Source: Paenalcaligenes faecalis
GTDB lineage: Bacteria; Pseudomonadota; Gammaproteobacteria; Burkholderiales; Burkholderiaceae_B
Length of the DNA: 64,000 nucleotides
Direction: 5' to 3'
Assembly: GCF_027557445.1 (NCBI RefSeq)
Contig: NZ_CP106841.1
Location: 668,001 to 732,000 of the forward strand
In this document: positions 1-7,623 of the stretch, one piece after another
Position numbering within the stretch: position 1 is the stretch's first letter
Layout: each line of letters begins with the position of its first letter
The notes under the pieces: generated by a model
Seen by the model: the letters and a program-made list of their open reading frames with translations, nothing else
The model's database searches: none
Told to the model about the DNA's origin: nothing
Made by a program: the position numbers and the translations under genes

Positions 1-522
1 ACTGCTGATAACGGGGACCGATTTCTCGTTTTAAAACAAGGTCAACGTTATGATGTATTACCCGGTGCTCCGCAATTACGTCTAGCGTATTTTGATAGTT
101 ATGGGGTTCGATTAGAAAGTAAAGACGATCAAAGCAGCCCAGAAAATATACGGGCAAAAGCAGAACAGCACATTAAAGGTAGGCCTACGACTCAGTTGTT
201 GACCGATCAGACGGCTAAGTCTTGGGCGCAGATAATGTGGCGTTTAGCTTTACCTTTAGCGGTTATTAATCTGTGTTTACTGGCGATTCCTTTAGGCGCA
301 GTCAATCCACGTTTAGGTAAGTCAGGTGATGTGATGCTGGCCGGTTTGATTGGGTTACTTTATATGAACCTAATAAATCTTTCCCGTGGTTGGATTGCAA
401 ACGAGAGCCTGCCATTTGGGATTGGGGTGTGGATGGTCCACGCTTTGTTTGCGCTGTTAATGATCGTGATGTTCTGGCAACGGTTACGGGTTAAAGCTCC
501 AAAAAATAGAGATAATAGTTAA
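1..522 (+). CDS. lptF: LPS export permease LptF, C-terminal part (cut by window edge)
   Basis: The reading frame is open from the first base, so only the last 173 residues or so are present. The visible part holds the end of the periplasmic jellyroll-like region followed by two to three membrane helices (from about WRLALPLAVINLCLLAIPLGA, then IGLLYMNLINLSRGW and ALFALLMIVMFW). The signature NPR in LGAVNPRLGKSGD after the first helix is typical of the YjgP/YjgQ family. LptF pairs with LptG and the ATPase LptB2 in the inner membrane to extract lipopolysaccharide for transport to the outer membrane. LptF is favoured over LptG from the general form of the C-terminus, but the two are hard to separate from a fragment. 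An internal ATG-like start near 196 is only a consequence of the truncation. Confidence 0.8.
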   Translation, partial: TADNGDRFLVLKQGQRYDVLPGAPQLRLAYFDSYGVRLESKDDQSSPENIRAKAEQHIKGRPTTQLLTDQTAKSWAQIMWRLALPLAVINLCLLAIPLGAVNPRLGKSGDVMLAGLIGLLYMNLINLSRGWIANESLPFGIGVWMVHALFALLMIVMFWQRLRVKAPKNRDNS

Positions 523-611
523 GTAAAAAAACGGTTAAGCATATAACTAAAGGAAATAATATAAGCTATCTATATTCTATATAATAAGATTATAACTTTG
601 GGGCTTATCAT

Positions 612-1553
612 ATGAATTTACAGCAATTTCGTTTCGTACGAGAAACCATTCGTCAAAACTACAATCTAACGGATGCAGCTCGTGCCTTATATACCTCACA
701 ACCTGGGGTATCTAAAGCGATTATTGAGCTCGAGGACGAGCTAGGTATTAAAATTTTTGAACGTCACGGTAAACGCCTAAAAGGACTGACACGTCCGGGC
801 GATGCCGTGGCTCAAGTCATTGAGCGTATTATGCGTGAGGTAGATAACTTACGCAGAGTGAGTGATGATTTTGCTCGTCACGACGAGGGCGCTTTAGTCA
901 TCGGTTGTACGCATGCTCAAGCCCGTTATTTATTACCTAAGGTGATTCCCGCTTTCAGAGAGCGCTTTCCCAAGGTACATATGTCGTTAGCCGAGGGCAG
1001 CCCTCCCGTATTGGCGCAGATGGTCTTGCACGAACAAGCTGACTTAGCTATAGCGACAGAGACCTTATCAAACACCCCTGGCTTGATTACGATGCCTGTG
1101 TATTCGTGGCAGCACACCGTCGTAGTGCGTCCAGATCACCCATTGGCTGATTTGCCAGCAAATCGAGCCGAGGCGCTCAGCCTAAAAGAATTAGCCAAAT
1201 ACTCAATCGTGACGTATGACCACGCTTTTTCAGGTCGTACCTCTATTGATAATGCGTTCGCCAAAGAAGGCATTACTCCTGATATTGTTTTAGAGGCGAT
1301 TGATGCAGATGTAATTAAAACCTATGTGGATGTTGGCCTAGGTATAGGAATTATTGCGGGCATGGCGTTTGATCCTCGTCGTGATAAGGGTCTAGTCGGC
1401 TTACCTGCTGGCCATTTATTTGGTACTCATCAAACACGGGTTGCTATCAAAGAGGGAACATTTATGCGTGACTATTTATATGTCATGCTAGAGATGTTAA
1501 ATCCTGATTTGGAGCGCGATGTGATTGAGGCTGCATTGGGCGCAAATGAGTAA
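612..1553 (+). CDS. cysB: CysB-type LysR-family regulator of sulfur assimilation
   Basis: A 313-residue LysR-type regulator. The N-terminal winged helix-turn-helix (about residues 1-60) contains NLTDAARALYTSQPGVSKAI, a close match to the CysB/Cbl subfamily, and the substrate domain starts with GCTHAQARYLLP, the counterpart of the CysB ligand loop. Thr100 and Gln103 of that loop are kept, while the position of Thr102 in enterobacterial CysB is Ala here. CysB proteins activate sulfate and cysteine genes with N-acetylserine as inducer; Cbl is the alternative, and the length and loop do not fully exclude it. It stands alone: the upstream gene ends 89 bp earlier, and the AT-rich leader holds a TATAAT at 580-585 without a good -35, fitting an activator- or autoregulated promoter. 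No sulfur gene is adjacent. Confidence 0.85.
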   Translation: MNLQQFRFVRETIRQNYNLTDAARALYTSQPGVSKAIIELEDELGIKIFERHGKRLKGLTRPGDAVAQVIERIMREVDNLRRVSDDFARHDEGALVIGCTHAQARYLLPKVIPAFRERFPKVHMSLAEGSPPVLAQMVLHEQADLAIATETLSNTPGLITMPVYSWQHTVVVRPDHPLADLPANRAEALSLKELAKYSIVTYDHAFSGRTSIDNAFAKEGITPDIVLEAIDADVIKTYVDVGLGIGIIAGMAFDPRRDKGLVGLPAGHLFGTHQTRVAIKEGTFMRDYLYVMLEMLNPDLERDVIEAALGANE

Positions 1554-1592
1554 ACGTGATTCGCCCTAGTTGATTTTGATCTAAGCCATCAA

Positions 1593-1622
1593 TTGACAAT
1601 CTAAATGAGAATGATTATCATT
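1593..1622 (+). promoter_or_regulatory. Sigma-70-like promoter overlapped by a Fur box
   Basis: TTGACA at 1593-1598 and TATCAT at 1616-1621 are separated by 17 bp, a near-consensus promoter. The sequence AATGAGAATGATTATCATT at 1604-1622 fills the spacer and the -10 and matches the 19-bp Fur consensus (GATAATGATAATCATTATC) at most positions, with the inner inverted repeat intact. Iron-loaded Fur would block RNA polymerase here. The only gene downstream is the DUF2325 gene starting at 1654. Seen directly: the motifs and their spacing; inferred: iron repression. Confidence 0.8.
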
Positions 1623-1653
1623 TGTAATCATATCAATAGATGGAGACTATGTT

Positions 1654-1983
1654 ATGTCGCAACAGGTAAGTGCTGTTATCGTCGGAGCAGATCGCTTGGG
1701 GAATATTCCAGACTTGCTCAAAACGCATAACATCAAGATCAAACAACATATTAGTGGCCGTGATCCGGCTCATCAAAAGAAAACCTTAGCTCTGCCATCA
1801 GGCACAGAGTTGTTGATTTTATTAACGGATTTTCTTGGGCATAATGTGATGAAAACATTTAGAGCTGCAGCCCAGCGATCTGGTATCAAAATCGTTGCTT
1901 GTAGACGGTCAGTCTGCAGTGTTAAGGCAGCCTTAACACAAGAAGGCTATTGTGAAAATTGTCCGTATAAACAATTACACTAG
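1654..1983 (+). CDS. DUF2325 domain protein, probably iron-regulated
   Basis: A 109-residue protein that is essentially one DUF2325 domain: VIVGADRLGNIPDLLK at the N-terminus (Rossmann-like glycine loop), ELLILLTDFLGHNVMKTFRAAA in the middle, and a cysteine-bearing tail (ACRRSVCSVKAAL, then EGYCENCPYK). DUF2325 is a conserved domain of unknown function with a predicted nucleotide-binding-like fold. The four cysteines in the last 30 residues could bind a metal or an iron-sulfur cluster, but that is inference. The start is supported by GGAG at about 1642, ten bases upstream. It is a single-gene transcript: a Fur-box promoter lies in front and a strong terminator behind. No function is claimed beyond a likely role in iron limitation. 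Confidence 0.75.
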   Translation: MSQQVSAVIVGADRLGNIPDLLKTHNIKIKQHISGRDPAHQKKTLALPSGTELLILLTDFLGHNVMKTFRAAAQRSGIKIVACRRSVCSVKAALTQEGYCENCPYKQLH

Positions 1984-2011
1984 GTGTTGATGTAGTGAAA
2001 ATAAACCTAAT

Positions 2012-2038
2012 AAAAAAGGCGCTTAAAGCGCCTTTTTT
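2012..2038. terminator. Bidirectional rho-independent terminator
   Basis: GGCGCT-TAA-AGCGCC stem preceded by A6 and followed by T6, so it works on both strands. It ends the DUF2325 transcript and the convergent NlpC/P60 gene. Confidence 0.9.
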
Positions 2039-2052
2039 ATATTGAGTTTTGC

Positions 2053-2688
2053 TTATTTAACACTAGCTAAGCGTCGAGCACCATTATAACGTTTGTTCCA
2101 ATAAGCAATGGTCATGTCTTCGACACGAACCACAGAGCCTGTGCTAGGGGCATGAACGAATTTATTATCCCCTAAATAAATCCCTACATGTGAATTGCGT
2201 TTTCCACTGGTATTAAAAAAGACGAGATCGCCTTTTTGTAATTCATTACGTTTAATACTTTGGCCAAGACGTGCCATTTCGGCAGAACGGCGCGGTAGCT
2301 GTAAGCCTAAGGATTTTTCTGCCACATAGCTGACCAAGCCACTGCAATCGAAACCGCTAGAAGGGGCATTGCCACCAAAGCGATATTTAACACCTAAGTA
2401 ATTAAGTGCAGTGTTGGCAAAACCATGATTATTTGCAGCTAAACCCGTATTTTTACTGTCTCTAGAGTGGCTGTAGGTCGTAATGACATCAGCTTTGCCA
2501 CGATTTTCTAGGTAGGCACCCAGCGGGTCAGACTGGGTGTTATAGGCGTATTCTTGATTTAATTGTGCCAGTAAAGATTCGGCTTCGGCAGAGTCAGGGC
2601 CTTGGGTTGTAACACAACCAGTAAGCCATAGAGCTGATAAAACAATACCGATACGCGCAGGGCTGAGAAATTTTAGTAATGAGGACAT
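2053..2688 (-). CDS. NlpC/P60 family lipoprotein, Spr/MepS-like murein endopeptidase
   Basis: A 211-residue secreted hydrolase. The chosen start (ATG at 2686-2688) gives a lipoprotein signal peptide with lipobox LTGC (Cys25); an in-frame extension of 36 residues upstream lacks signal-peptide character and is rejected. The C-terminal NlpC/P60 domain (about 90-211) carries the catalytic triad: Cys115 in GFDCSGLVSYV, His167 in NSHVGIYLG and His179 in KFVHAPSTG. Members cut D-Glu-meso-diaminopimelate or D-Ala-mDAP cross-links in peptidoglycan from the outer-membrane side, allowing wall growth. Single gene, convergent with the DUF2325 gene and sharing its terminator. No clear Shine-Dalgarno is visible, so the exact start is slightly uncertain. 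Confidence 0.85.
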   Translation of the reverse strand: MSSLLKFLSPARIGIVLSALWLTGCVTTQGPDSAEAESLLAQLNQEYAYNTQSDPLGAYLENRGKADVITTYSHSRDSKNTGLAANNHGFANTALNYLGVKYRFGGNAPSSGFDCSGLVSYVAEKSLGLQLPRRSAEMARLGQSIKRNELQKGDLVFFNTSGKRNSHVGIYLGDNKFVHAPSTGSVVRVEDMTIAYWNKRYNGARRLASVK

Positions 2689-2945
2689 AGAGTTATTGAC
2701 TGTTATGGCTTGCTTTATGTGGTTACAACACAAACGGGGATGTTGTGTTTGTTTTGTAGGTAACGGATTGAACACAACATCCGGCAAATTGAACAATAGC
2801 TGGGTAGAAGTGTACCTAAGCTATCTAATAAGGTAAACAGTGAAAGCCCTAGGTTAGCAATTTGTCTTATATGTTTATGGCCTTGTATGCCAAAATGAGC
2901 AACAGCTGTTAAGCCATTTGTGTTAATTGAATCAGAGAATAGACG

Positions 2946-4226
2946 ATGAGTATGACTTCTGCTTTACAAAAGCAGGTGAAAAAGCGAGAGCTTTTTGCTT
3001 GGGCTTTATATGACTTTGCCAATTCCGGCTATACCACGGTGGTGCTAACCACAGTATTCAGTGCGTATTTTGTTGGTGTGGTTGCGGCACATCATCCTGC
3101 TGCGACCTTAATCCTAACTGCAACGCTTTCAGCTTCTTATCTTTTATTAATGTGTACCTTGCCACAAATGGGGGCATGGGCAGACAGAACAGGTAACAAA
3201 AAAAGTCTGTTGCTTTTCAGCACAATCGCTTGTGTTTTAGCAACTGTATTACTTGCTAAGGCTGAAGCCGGGACGGTGTGGTGGGCGGTGTTATTTCTGC
3301 TGCTGTCTAATTATGCCTATGGCGTAGGCGAAGCCATGATTGCTGCTTTTTTACCTGAGATTGCTAAGCGCGAAGCATTGGGTCGAGTGTCAGGTTGGGG
3401 TTGGGGGTTTGGTTATTTTGGTGGCATGTTGACCTTGGGTTTATCGCTTTGGCTAGTGATGAGTTCAGAGCGACAGGGCTTAGGGGCTAGCTCGTATGTG
3501 CCATGGGTAATGGGTTTAACAGCCGGGGTATTTGCCTTGGCGGCAACGCCTGCACTTATTTTTTTACGTCAACGTAAACCTGTTGTAGAGGCCAAACAAT
3601 TACGATTAAGTTTTTGGCAGAGACTGCCTTCTCTTTATAAAGAGTGTCGTAGCAGCTATCCGGATTTAGGTTGGCTGTTGATTTGTGGTGCTTGTTATCA
3701 TGCTGGTATAGCCGTCATTATTACTTTGTCCTCTGTCTATGCGACTCAAGCGATGGGCTTTAGCATGAGCCAGACCATGATGCTTATTTTTACAGTCAAT
3801 ATAGCGGCAGCTGTAGGGGCGTTAACATTTGGGCATGTACAAGATCGTATTGGACACAAACGAGCCTTAGCCATTACGTTATGCGGCTGGTTAGTGATGG
3901 TGATTGTGGCGGTGGTAACGACCTCAGTATCCGGGTTTTGGTGGGCGGCTGCCTTAGCTGGTTTATGTATAGGCAGCAGTCAAAGTGCGGGGCGAGCAAT
4001 GGTTGGATTGTTAGCGCCAGCCGGAAGGTTGGCTGAAATGTATAGTCTATGGGCTTTTTCTGTGCAGTTAGCTGCTGTGGTTGGGCCATTGGCTTATGGA
4101 TTGGTTAGCTGGTTTAGCGGCGGGAATCACCGCTTAGCATTAAGTGCAACGGCTTTGTTTTTTATTGCAGGCTTAGTGGTGCTAAGACAAATACAGTTTG
4201 AACGTGGCGAACGTGCTGCACAGTAA
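2946..4226 (+). CDS. MFS transporter of the UMF1/Atg22-like family
   Basis: A 426-residue integral membrane protein with about 12 hydrophobic helices. The opening ELFAWALYDFANSGYTTVV is the hallmark of the UMF1 (Atg22-like) branch of the major facilitator superfamily; the loop MGAWADRTGNKKS after helix 2 and HVQDRIGHKRA after helix 8 are the typical MFS A-loop motifs in each half. Yeast Atg22 exports amino acids from the vacuole; bacterial substrates are mostly unknown, so none is assigned. Single gene with its own terminator. The start is the first ATG of the frame; a Met two codons later is an equal alternative. Confidence 0.85.
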   Translation: MSMTSALQKQVKKRELFAWALYDFANSGYTTVVLTTVFSAYFVGVVAAHHPAATLILTATLSASYLLLMCTLPQMGAWADRTGNKKSLLLFSTIACVLATVLLAKAEAGTVWWAVLFLLLSNYAYGVGEAMIAAFLPEIAKREALGRVSGWGWGFGYFGGMLTLGLSLWLVMSSERQGLGASSYVPWVMGLTAGVFALAATPALIFLRQRKPVVEAKQLRLSFWQRLPSLYKECRSSYPDLGWLLICGACYHAGIAVIITLSSVYATQAMGFSMSQTMMLIFTVNIAAAVGALTFGHVQDRIGHKRALAITLCGWLVMVIVAVVTTSVSGFWWAAALAGLCIGSSQSAGRAMVGLLAPAGRLAEMYSLWAFSVQLAAVVGPLAYGLVSWFSGGNHRLALSATALFFIAGLVVLRQIQFERGERAAQ

Positions 4227-4229
4227 AGT

Positions 4230-4250
4230 AAAGGCGCCCAAGGCGCCTTT
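4230..4250. terminator. Bidirectional terminator hairpin
   Basis: AAAGGCGCC-CAA-GGCGCCTTT: a perfect 9-bp stem counting the A/T arms. It lies between the convergent transporter and ETF-QO genes and can serve both. Confidence 0.8.
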
Positions 4251-4265
4251 ATTTAGATGAGACAG

Positions 4266-5912
4266 TTACATGCCTGGGTAAACTGGACCTTCGCCCCCTT
4301 GGGGGGCCACCCAGACAATATTTTGGGTGGGGTCTTTAATATCACAGGTTTTACAGTGCACACAGTTTTGCGCATTAATTTGTAGCTGATCTGACCCCGT
4401 ATCATCTTTGATAAATTCATAAACGCCCGCGGGACAATAGCGGCTTTCTGGGCCAGCATACTCGGCCAGATTAACACGCACAGGGATAGACGAGTCCTTT
4501 AAGGTGAGATGAATGGGCTCGTCTTCTTCGTGGTTGGTATTTGACAAGTACACCGAACTTAATCGGTCAAAGGTCAGCACACCATCGGGTTTAGGATAAT
4601 CAATAGGGGCGCACATAGCGGCGGGTTGTAGATACGCATGGTCAGGCTTTGTGCTTTTTAGCGACCAAGGCATTTTACCTTTCAAAACAAGCTGTTCGAT
4701 CCCCGTCATCAAGGTTCCTACACTACGACCTTTTTTAAACCATTGTTTAAAGTTACGTGCCTTATTGAGTTCCTCGTAGAGCCAAGAGCGCTCAAAAGCA
4801 TGGGTATAAGCGGTGAGATCATCATGTTGACGATCTGCTTGGATGGCTTCAAAGGCAGCTTCAGCGGCTAGCATGCCACTTTTGATCGCCGCATGACTGC
4901 CTTTAATGCGAGAGGCATTTAAAAATCCGGCCTCACAGCCCACCATTGCACCACCTGGGAATACAAACTTAGGTAAGGCTAAGAGTCCTCCGGCGGTAAG
5001 AGTGCGTGCCCCATAGGCAATACGTTTTGCTCCCTCGAACGTCGGACGAATGGTCGGATGTGTTTTATAGCGTTGAAATTCCTCAAAGGGGGATAACCAG
5101 GGGTTAGCATAATCTAAGCCTACGACTAAACCGACGACGACAATGTTGTTGTCTAAGTGGTACAGAAAAGAGCCACCGTAGGTGTCAGGATCTAAGGGCC
5201 AACCTGCGGTATGCATAACTAAACCGGGTTGTGAGCGAGAGGGGTCAATTTCCCACATCTCTTTGATACCTAGGGCGTAACTTTGAGCATTTCGACCCGC
5301 GTCTAATTTGTATTTTTCAATGAGTTGACGACCTAATTGGCCCCGAGAGCCCTCGGCAAAGAGGGTGTATTTAGCTAATAGTTCCATCCCGGGCTGATAG
5401 TCTGGTTTGTGCGTACCATCACGGGCAATGCCCATGTCACCAGTAACGATCCCACGTACTGCGCCCTCATCGGTATAAAGAATCTCTACCGCAGCAAAGC
5501 CAGGAAATAAGTCTACCTCTAGGGCTTCGGCTTGTTCGCCTAGCCATTGGGTAAACTCACCTAAGCGCACTACGTAGTTGTCATCATTTTTAAAGCAATC
5601 CGGTAGCATCCATGCCGGAGTGCTGCGAGCTTTATCTGCCGTTAAAAATAGAAACTGGTCGTCGCTAACGGGCACATTAAGAGGGGCTCCCTTTTCTTTC
5701 CAGTCAGGAATGAGCTCGGATAGCGCACGAGGATCCATTACTGCACCAGAGAGAATATGAGCACCGACTTCGGCCCCTTTTTCTAAAACACAGACGCTGA
5801 TGTCATGATTTTTTTCTGCAGCGACTTGTTTTAAGCGTATGGCTGCAGCAAGGCCGGCAGGCCCTGCACCAATGATGACCACATCATATTCCATTGATTC
5901 TCGTTCAGACAT
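4266..5912 (-). CDS. etfD: Electron transfer flavoprotein-ubiquinone oxidoreductase
   Basis: A 548-residue flavoprotein. The N-terminus has the FAD-binding motif VVIIGAGPAGLAAAIRL, a GG-doublet region follows (GGLLALPKFVFPGGAMVGCEAG), and the C-terminus ends in an ETF-QO iron-sulfur domain with CPAGVYEF and CVHCKTCDIKDPTQNI binding one 4Fe-4S cluster. It passes electrons from reduced ETF (fed by acyl-CoA and other dehydrogenases) to ubiquinone at the inner membrane. Length matches the family. GGAG ten bases upstream supports the start; Met7 is an alternative. ETF subunits are not in this window. Its proximity to the CoA-transferase genes, which are divergent, fits fatty- and keto-acid catabolism. 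Confidence 0.93.
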   Translation of the reverse strand: MSERESMEYDVVIIGAGPAGLAAAIRLKQVAAEKNHDISVCVLEKGAEVGAHILSGAVMDPRALSELIPDWKEKGAPLNVPVSDDQFLFLTADKARSTPAWMLPDCFKNDDNYVVRLGEFTQWLGEQAEALEVDLFPGFAAVEILYTDEGAVRGIVTGDMGIARDGTHKPDYQPGMELLAKYTLFAEGSRGQLGRQLIEKYKLDAGRNAQSYALGIKEMWEIDPSRSQPGLVMHTAGWPLDPDTYGGSFLYHLDNNIVVVGLVVGLDYANPWLSPFEEFQRYKTHPTIRPTFEGAKRIAYGARTLTAGGLLALPKFVFPGGAMVGCEAGFLNASRIKGSHAAIKSGMLAAEAAFEAIQADRQHDDLTAYTHAFERSWLYEELNKARNFKQWFKKGRSVGTLMTGIEQLVLKGKMPWSLKSTKPDHAYLQPAAMCAPIDYPKPDGVLTFDRLSSVYLSNTNHEEDEPIHLTLKDSSIPVRVNLAEYAGPESRYCPAGVYEFIKDDTGSDQLQINAQNCVHCKTCDIKDPTQNIVWVAPQGGEGPVYPGM

Positions 5913-6197
5913 GGATATTATTCTCCGTCATGGTTATTTGTTTTGCCGTATTAACACAGCATGGTGCTGTGTAGGGAGTGAGTTTGTCTTATTGTATGGT
6001 AGCCAAAGTTAAAGTAGCTATGATTTTGATCGACTAGACTTGATTTTAGTCCACTCATTTTTGTTGTAGCTCGTTATACTCTTAGTATGTATCTTTTATG
6101 ACTGCTACTACTGTTGTAGCAGGAACAAATATAGAAAACAATAAATAGTGTTTGGGCGCACAGGTTGAGTGCGTTTATTTTTATAGGAGCTGTCGTT

Positions 6198-6890
6198 ATG
6201 GATAAGGTATATGCCAGTGCTACTGAGGCCTTACAAGGTCTAGTTGCAGATGGACAAACCATTGGGGTTGGAGGCTTTGGTCTATGTGGGATTCCCGAAG
6301 CATTAATCGCTGCCTTACGTGATTCAGGTGTAAAAGACCTAACCTGCGTAAGCAATAACGCAGGTGTAGATGGCTTTGGCTTAGGTCTGCTCCTAGAAAC
6401 TCGCCAAATCAAAAAAATGATTTCCTCATATGTAGGCGAAAATAAAGAATTTGAGCGTCAGTATTTATCTGGTGAGCTTGAGCTGGAGTTTACCCCACAG
6501 GGAACACTGGCTGAACGCTTGCGTGCAGGTGGTGCTGGTATTCCTGCGTTCTTTACTGCAACGGGTGTAGGTACGATTGTGGCAGAGGGAAAAGAGGTGC
6601 GTGAATTTGATGGTAAACAATATGTCATGGAAAAAGCCATTACTCCTGATGTATCACTTATCAAAGCCCATATTGCTGACCGTAGTGGTAATTTAATTTT
6701 CCGTAAAACAGCTCGTAACTTTAACCCCAACATTGCTCAGGCAGGTAAAACGACGGTGGTAGAGGTTGAGAAAATCGTTGAGGTAGGCGAATTAGATCCT
6801 GATCATATTCATTTACCCGGTATTTTTGTTCATCGAATTATCTTGAACGAAAACCCTGAAAAACGTATTGAACAACGCACGACTCGCTAG
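6198..6890 (+). CDS. scoA: 3-oxoacid CoA-transferase subunit A
   Basis: A 230-residue subunit A of a family I CoA-transferase. It shows the glycine-rich CoA-binding [13 protein letters not shown] and [16 protein letters not shown] typical of succinyl-CoA:3-oxoacid transferase. With subunit B it moves CoA from succinyl-CoA to acetoacetate, allowing growth on ketone bodies or branched-chain/aromatic catabolites; exact acceptor specificity cannot be read. The start at 6198 is chosen for the AGGAG nine bases upstream; an in-frame Met 11 codons earlier lies before that site. Subunit B follows after 9 bp. Confidence 0.9.
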   Translation: MDKVYASATEALQGLVADGQTIGVGGFGLCGIPEALIAALRDSGVKDLTCVSNNAGVDGFGLGLLLETRQIKKMISSYVGENKEFERQYLSGELELEFTPQGTLAERLRAGGAGIPAFFTATGVGTIVAEGKEVREFDGKQYVMEKAITPDVSLIKAHIADRSGNLIFRKTARNFNPNIAQAGKTTVVEVEKIVEVGELDPDHIHLPGIFVHRIILNENPEKRIEQRTTR

Positions 6891-6899
6891 GAGGAAAAA

Positions 6900-7553
6900 A
6901 TGGCTTGGAATAGAGATCAAATGGCAGCGCGTGCTGCAAAAGAATTACAAGACGGTTTTTACGTTAACTTAGGCATTGGGATGCCGACGTTAGTTGCCAA
7001 CCATGTACCCGAAGGGATGCAAGTCTGGTTGCAATCTGAAAATGGTCTATTGGGTATTGGCCCGTTCCCTACCGAAGACGAGGTAGACGCAGATCTAATT
7101 AATGCCGGTAAACAAACCGTAACTACTCTGCCTGGCTCCTCTTTTTTCTCATCTGCCGATTCGTTTGGAATGATTCGGGGTGGTAAAATTAACCTTGCTA
7201 TTTTGGGGGCGATGCAAGTCTCTGAAAAGGGGGATTTAGCGAACTGGATGATTCCAGGGAAAATGGTGAAAGGAATGGGCGGCGCTATGGACTTAGTGGC
7301 CGGCGTTGGTCGTGTCGTGGTGTTGATGGACCATGTGGCTCGTTCTAAGGACGGCACTGAATCTCTGAAAATTTTGTCCGAGTGCAACTTGCCTTTAACC
7401 GGTGTTGGCGTGGTGGATTTAATTATCACTGACTTGGGTGTGATGGAAGTCACAGAAACCGGTTTGAAATTACTTGAGTTAGCCGACGGTGTAACCCTAG
7501 AGGAAATTCAAGCAAAAACAGAAGTAAAAATGGATGTTTCGGCAGTTGCCTAA
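6900..7553 (+). CDS. scoB: 3-oxoacid CoA-transferase subunit B
   Basis: A 217-residue subunit B. The SENG motif in [15 protein letters not shown] carries the catalytic glutamate that forms the glutamyl-CoA thioester. [20 protein letters not shown] is the conserved N-terminal CoA-binding stretch. An AGGAGG immediately after the subunit A stop gives tight translational coupling. A strong terminator follows the stop, so scoA-scoB form a two-gene operon. No dedicated regulator or thiolase is adjacent. Confidence 0.92.
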   Translation: MAWNRDQMAARAAKELQDGFYVNLGIGMPTLVANHVPEGMQVWLQSENGLLGIGPFPTEDEVDADLINAGKQTVTTLPGSSFFSSADSFGMIRGGKINLAILGAMQVSEKGDLANWMIPGKMVKGMGGAMDLVAGVGRVVVLMDHVARSKDGTESLKILSECNLPLTGVGVVDLIITDLGVMEVTETGLKLLELADGVTLEEIQAKTEVKMDVSAVA

Positions 7554-7576
7554 ACCCCCTATTTACGAGTAATGTA

Positions 7577-7617
7577 AACAGGCATACTGCAATAGAGGTG
7601 TGCCTGTTTTCTTTTTT
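7577..7617 (+). terminator. Terminator of the CoA-transferase operon
   Basis: Stem AACAGGCATAC / GTGTGCCTGTT (one G-T pair), 10-base loop, then TTCTTTTTT. It covers the region just before the aminopeptidase start and so argues against any start for that gene upstream of about 7620. Confidence 0.85.
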
Positions 7618-7623
7618 ATAGCG

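Noticed and set aside
2012-4250. Similar GGCGC hairpins at 2012-2038 and 4230-4250 considered as a dispersed repeat family
   Set aside because: Both sit exactly between convergent genes with A and T tails, so they are bidirectional terminators; similarity is limited to the GC-rich stem.
6032-6051. Inverted repeat GACTA ... TAGTC upstream of scoA as an operator
   Set aside because: Only 5 bp per arm and no well-placed promoter; such repeats occur by chance.
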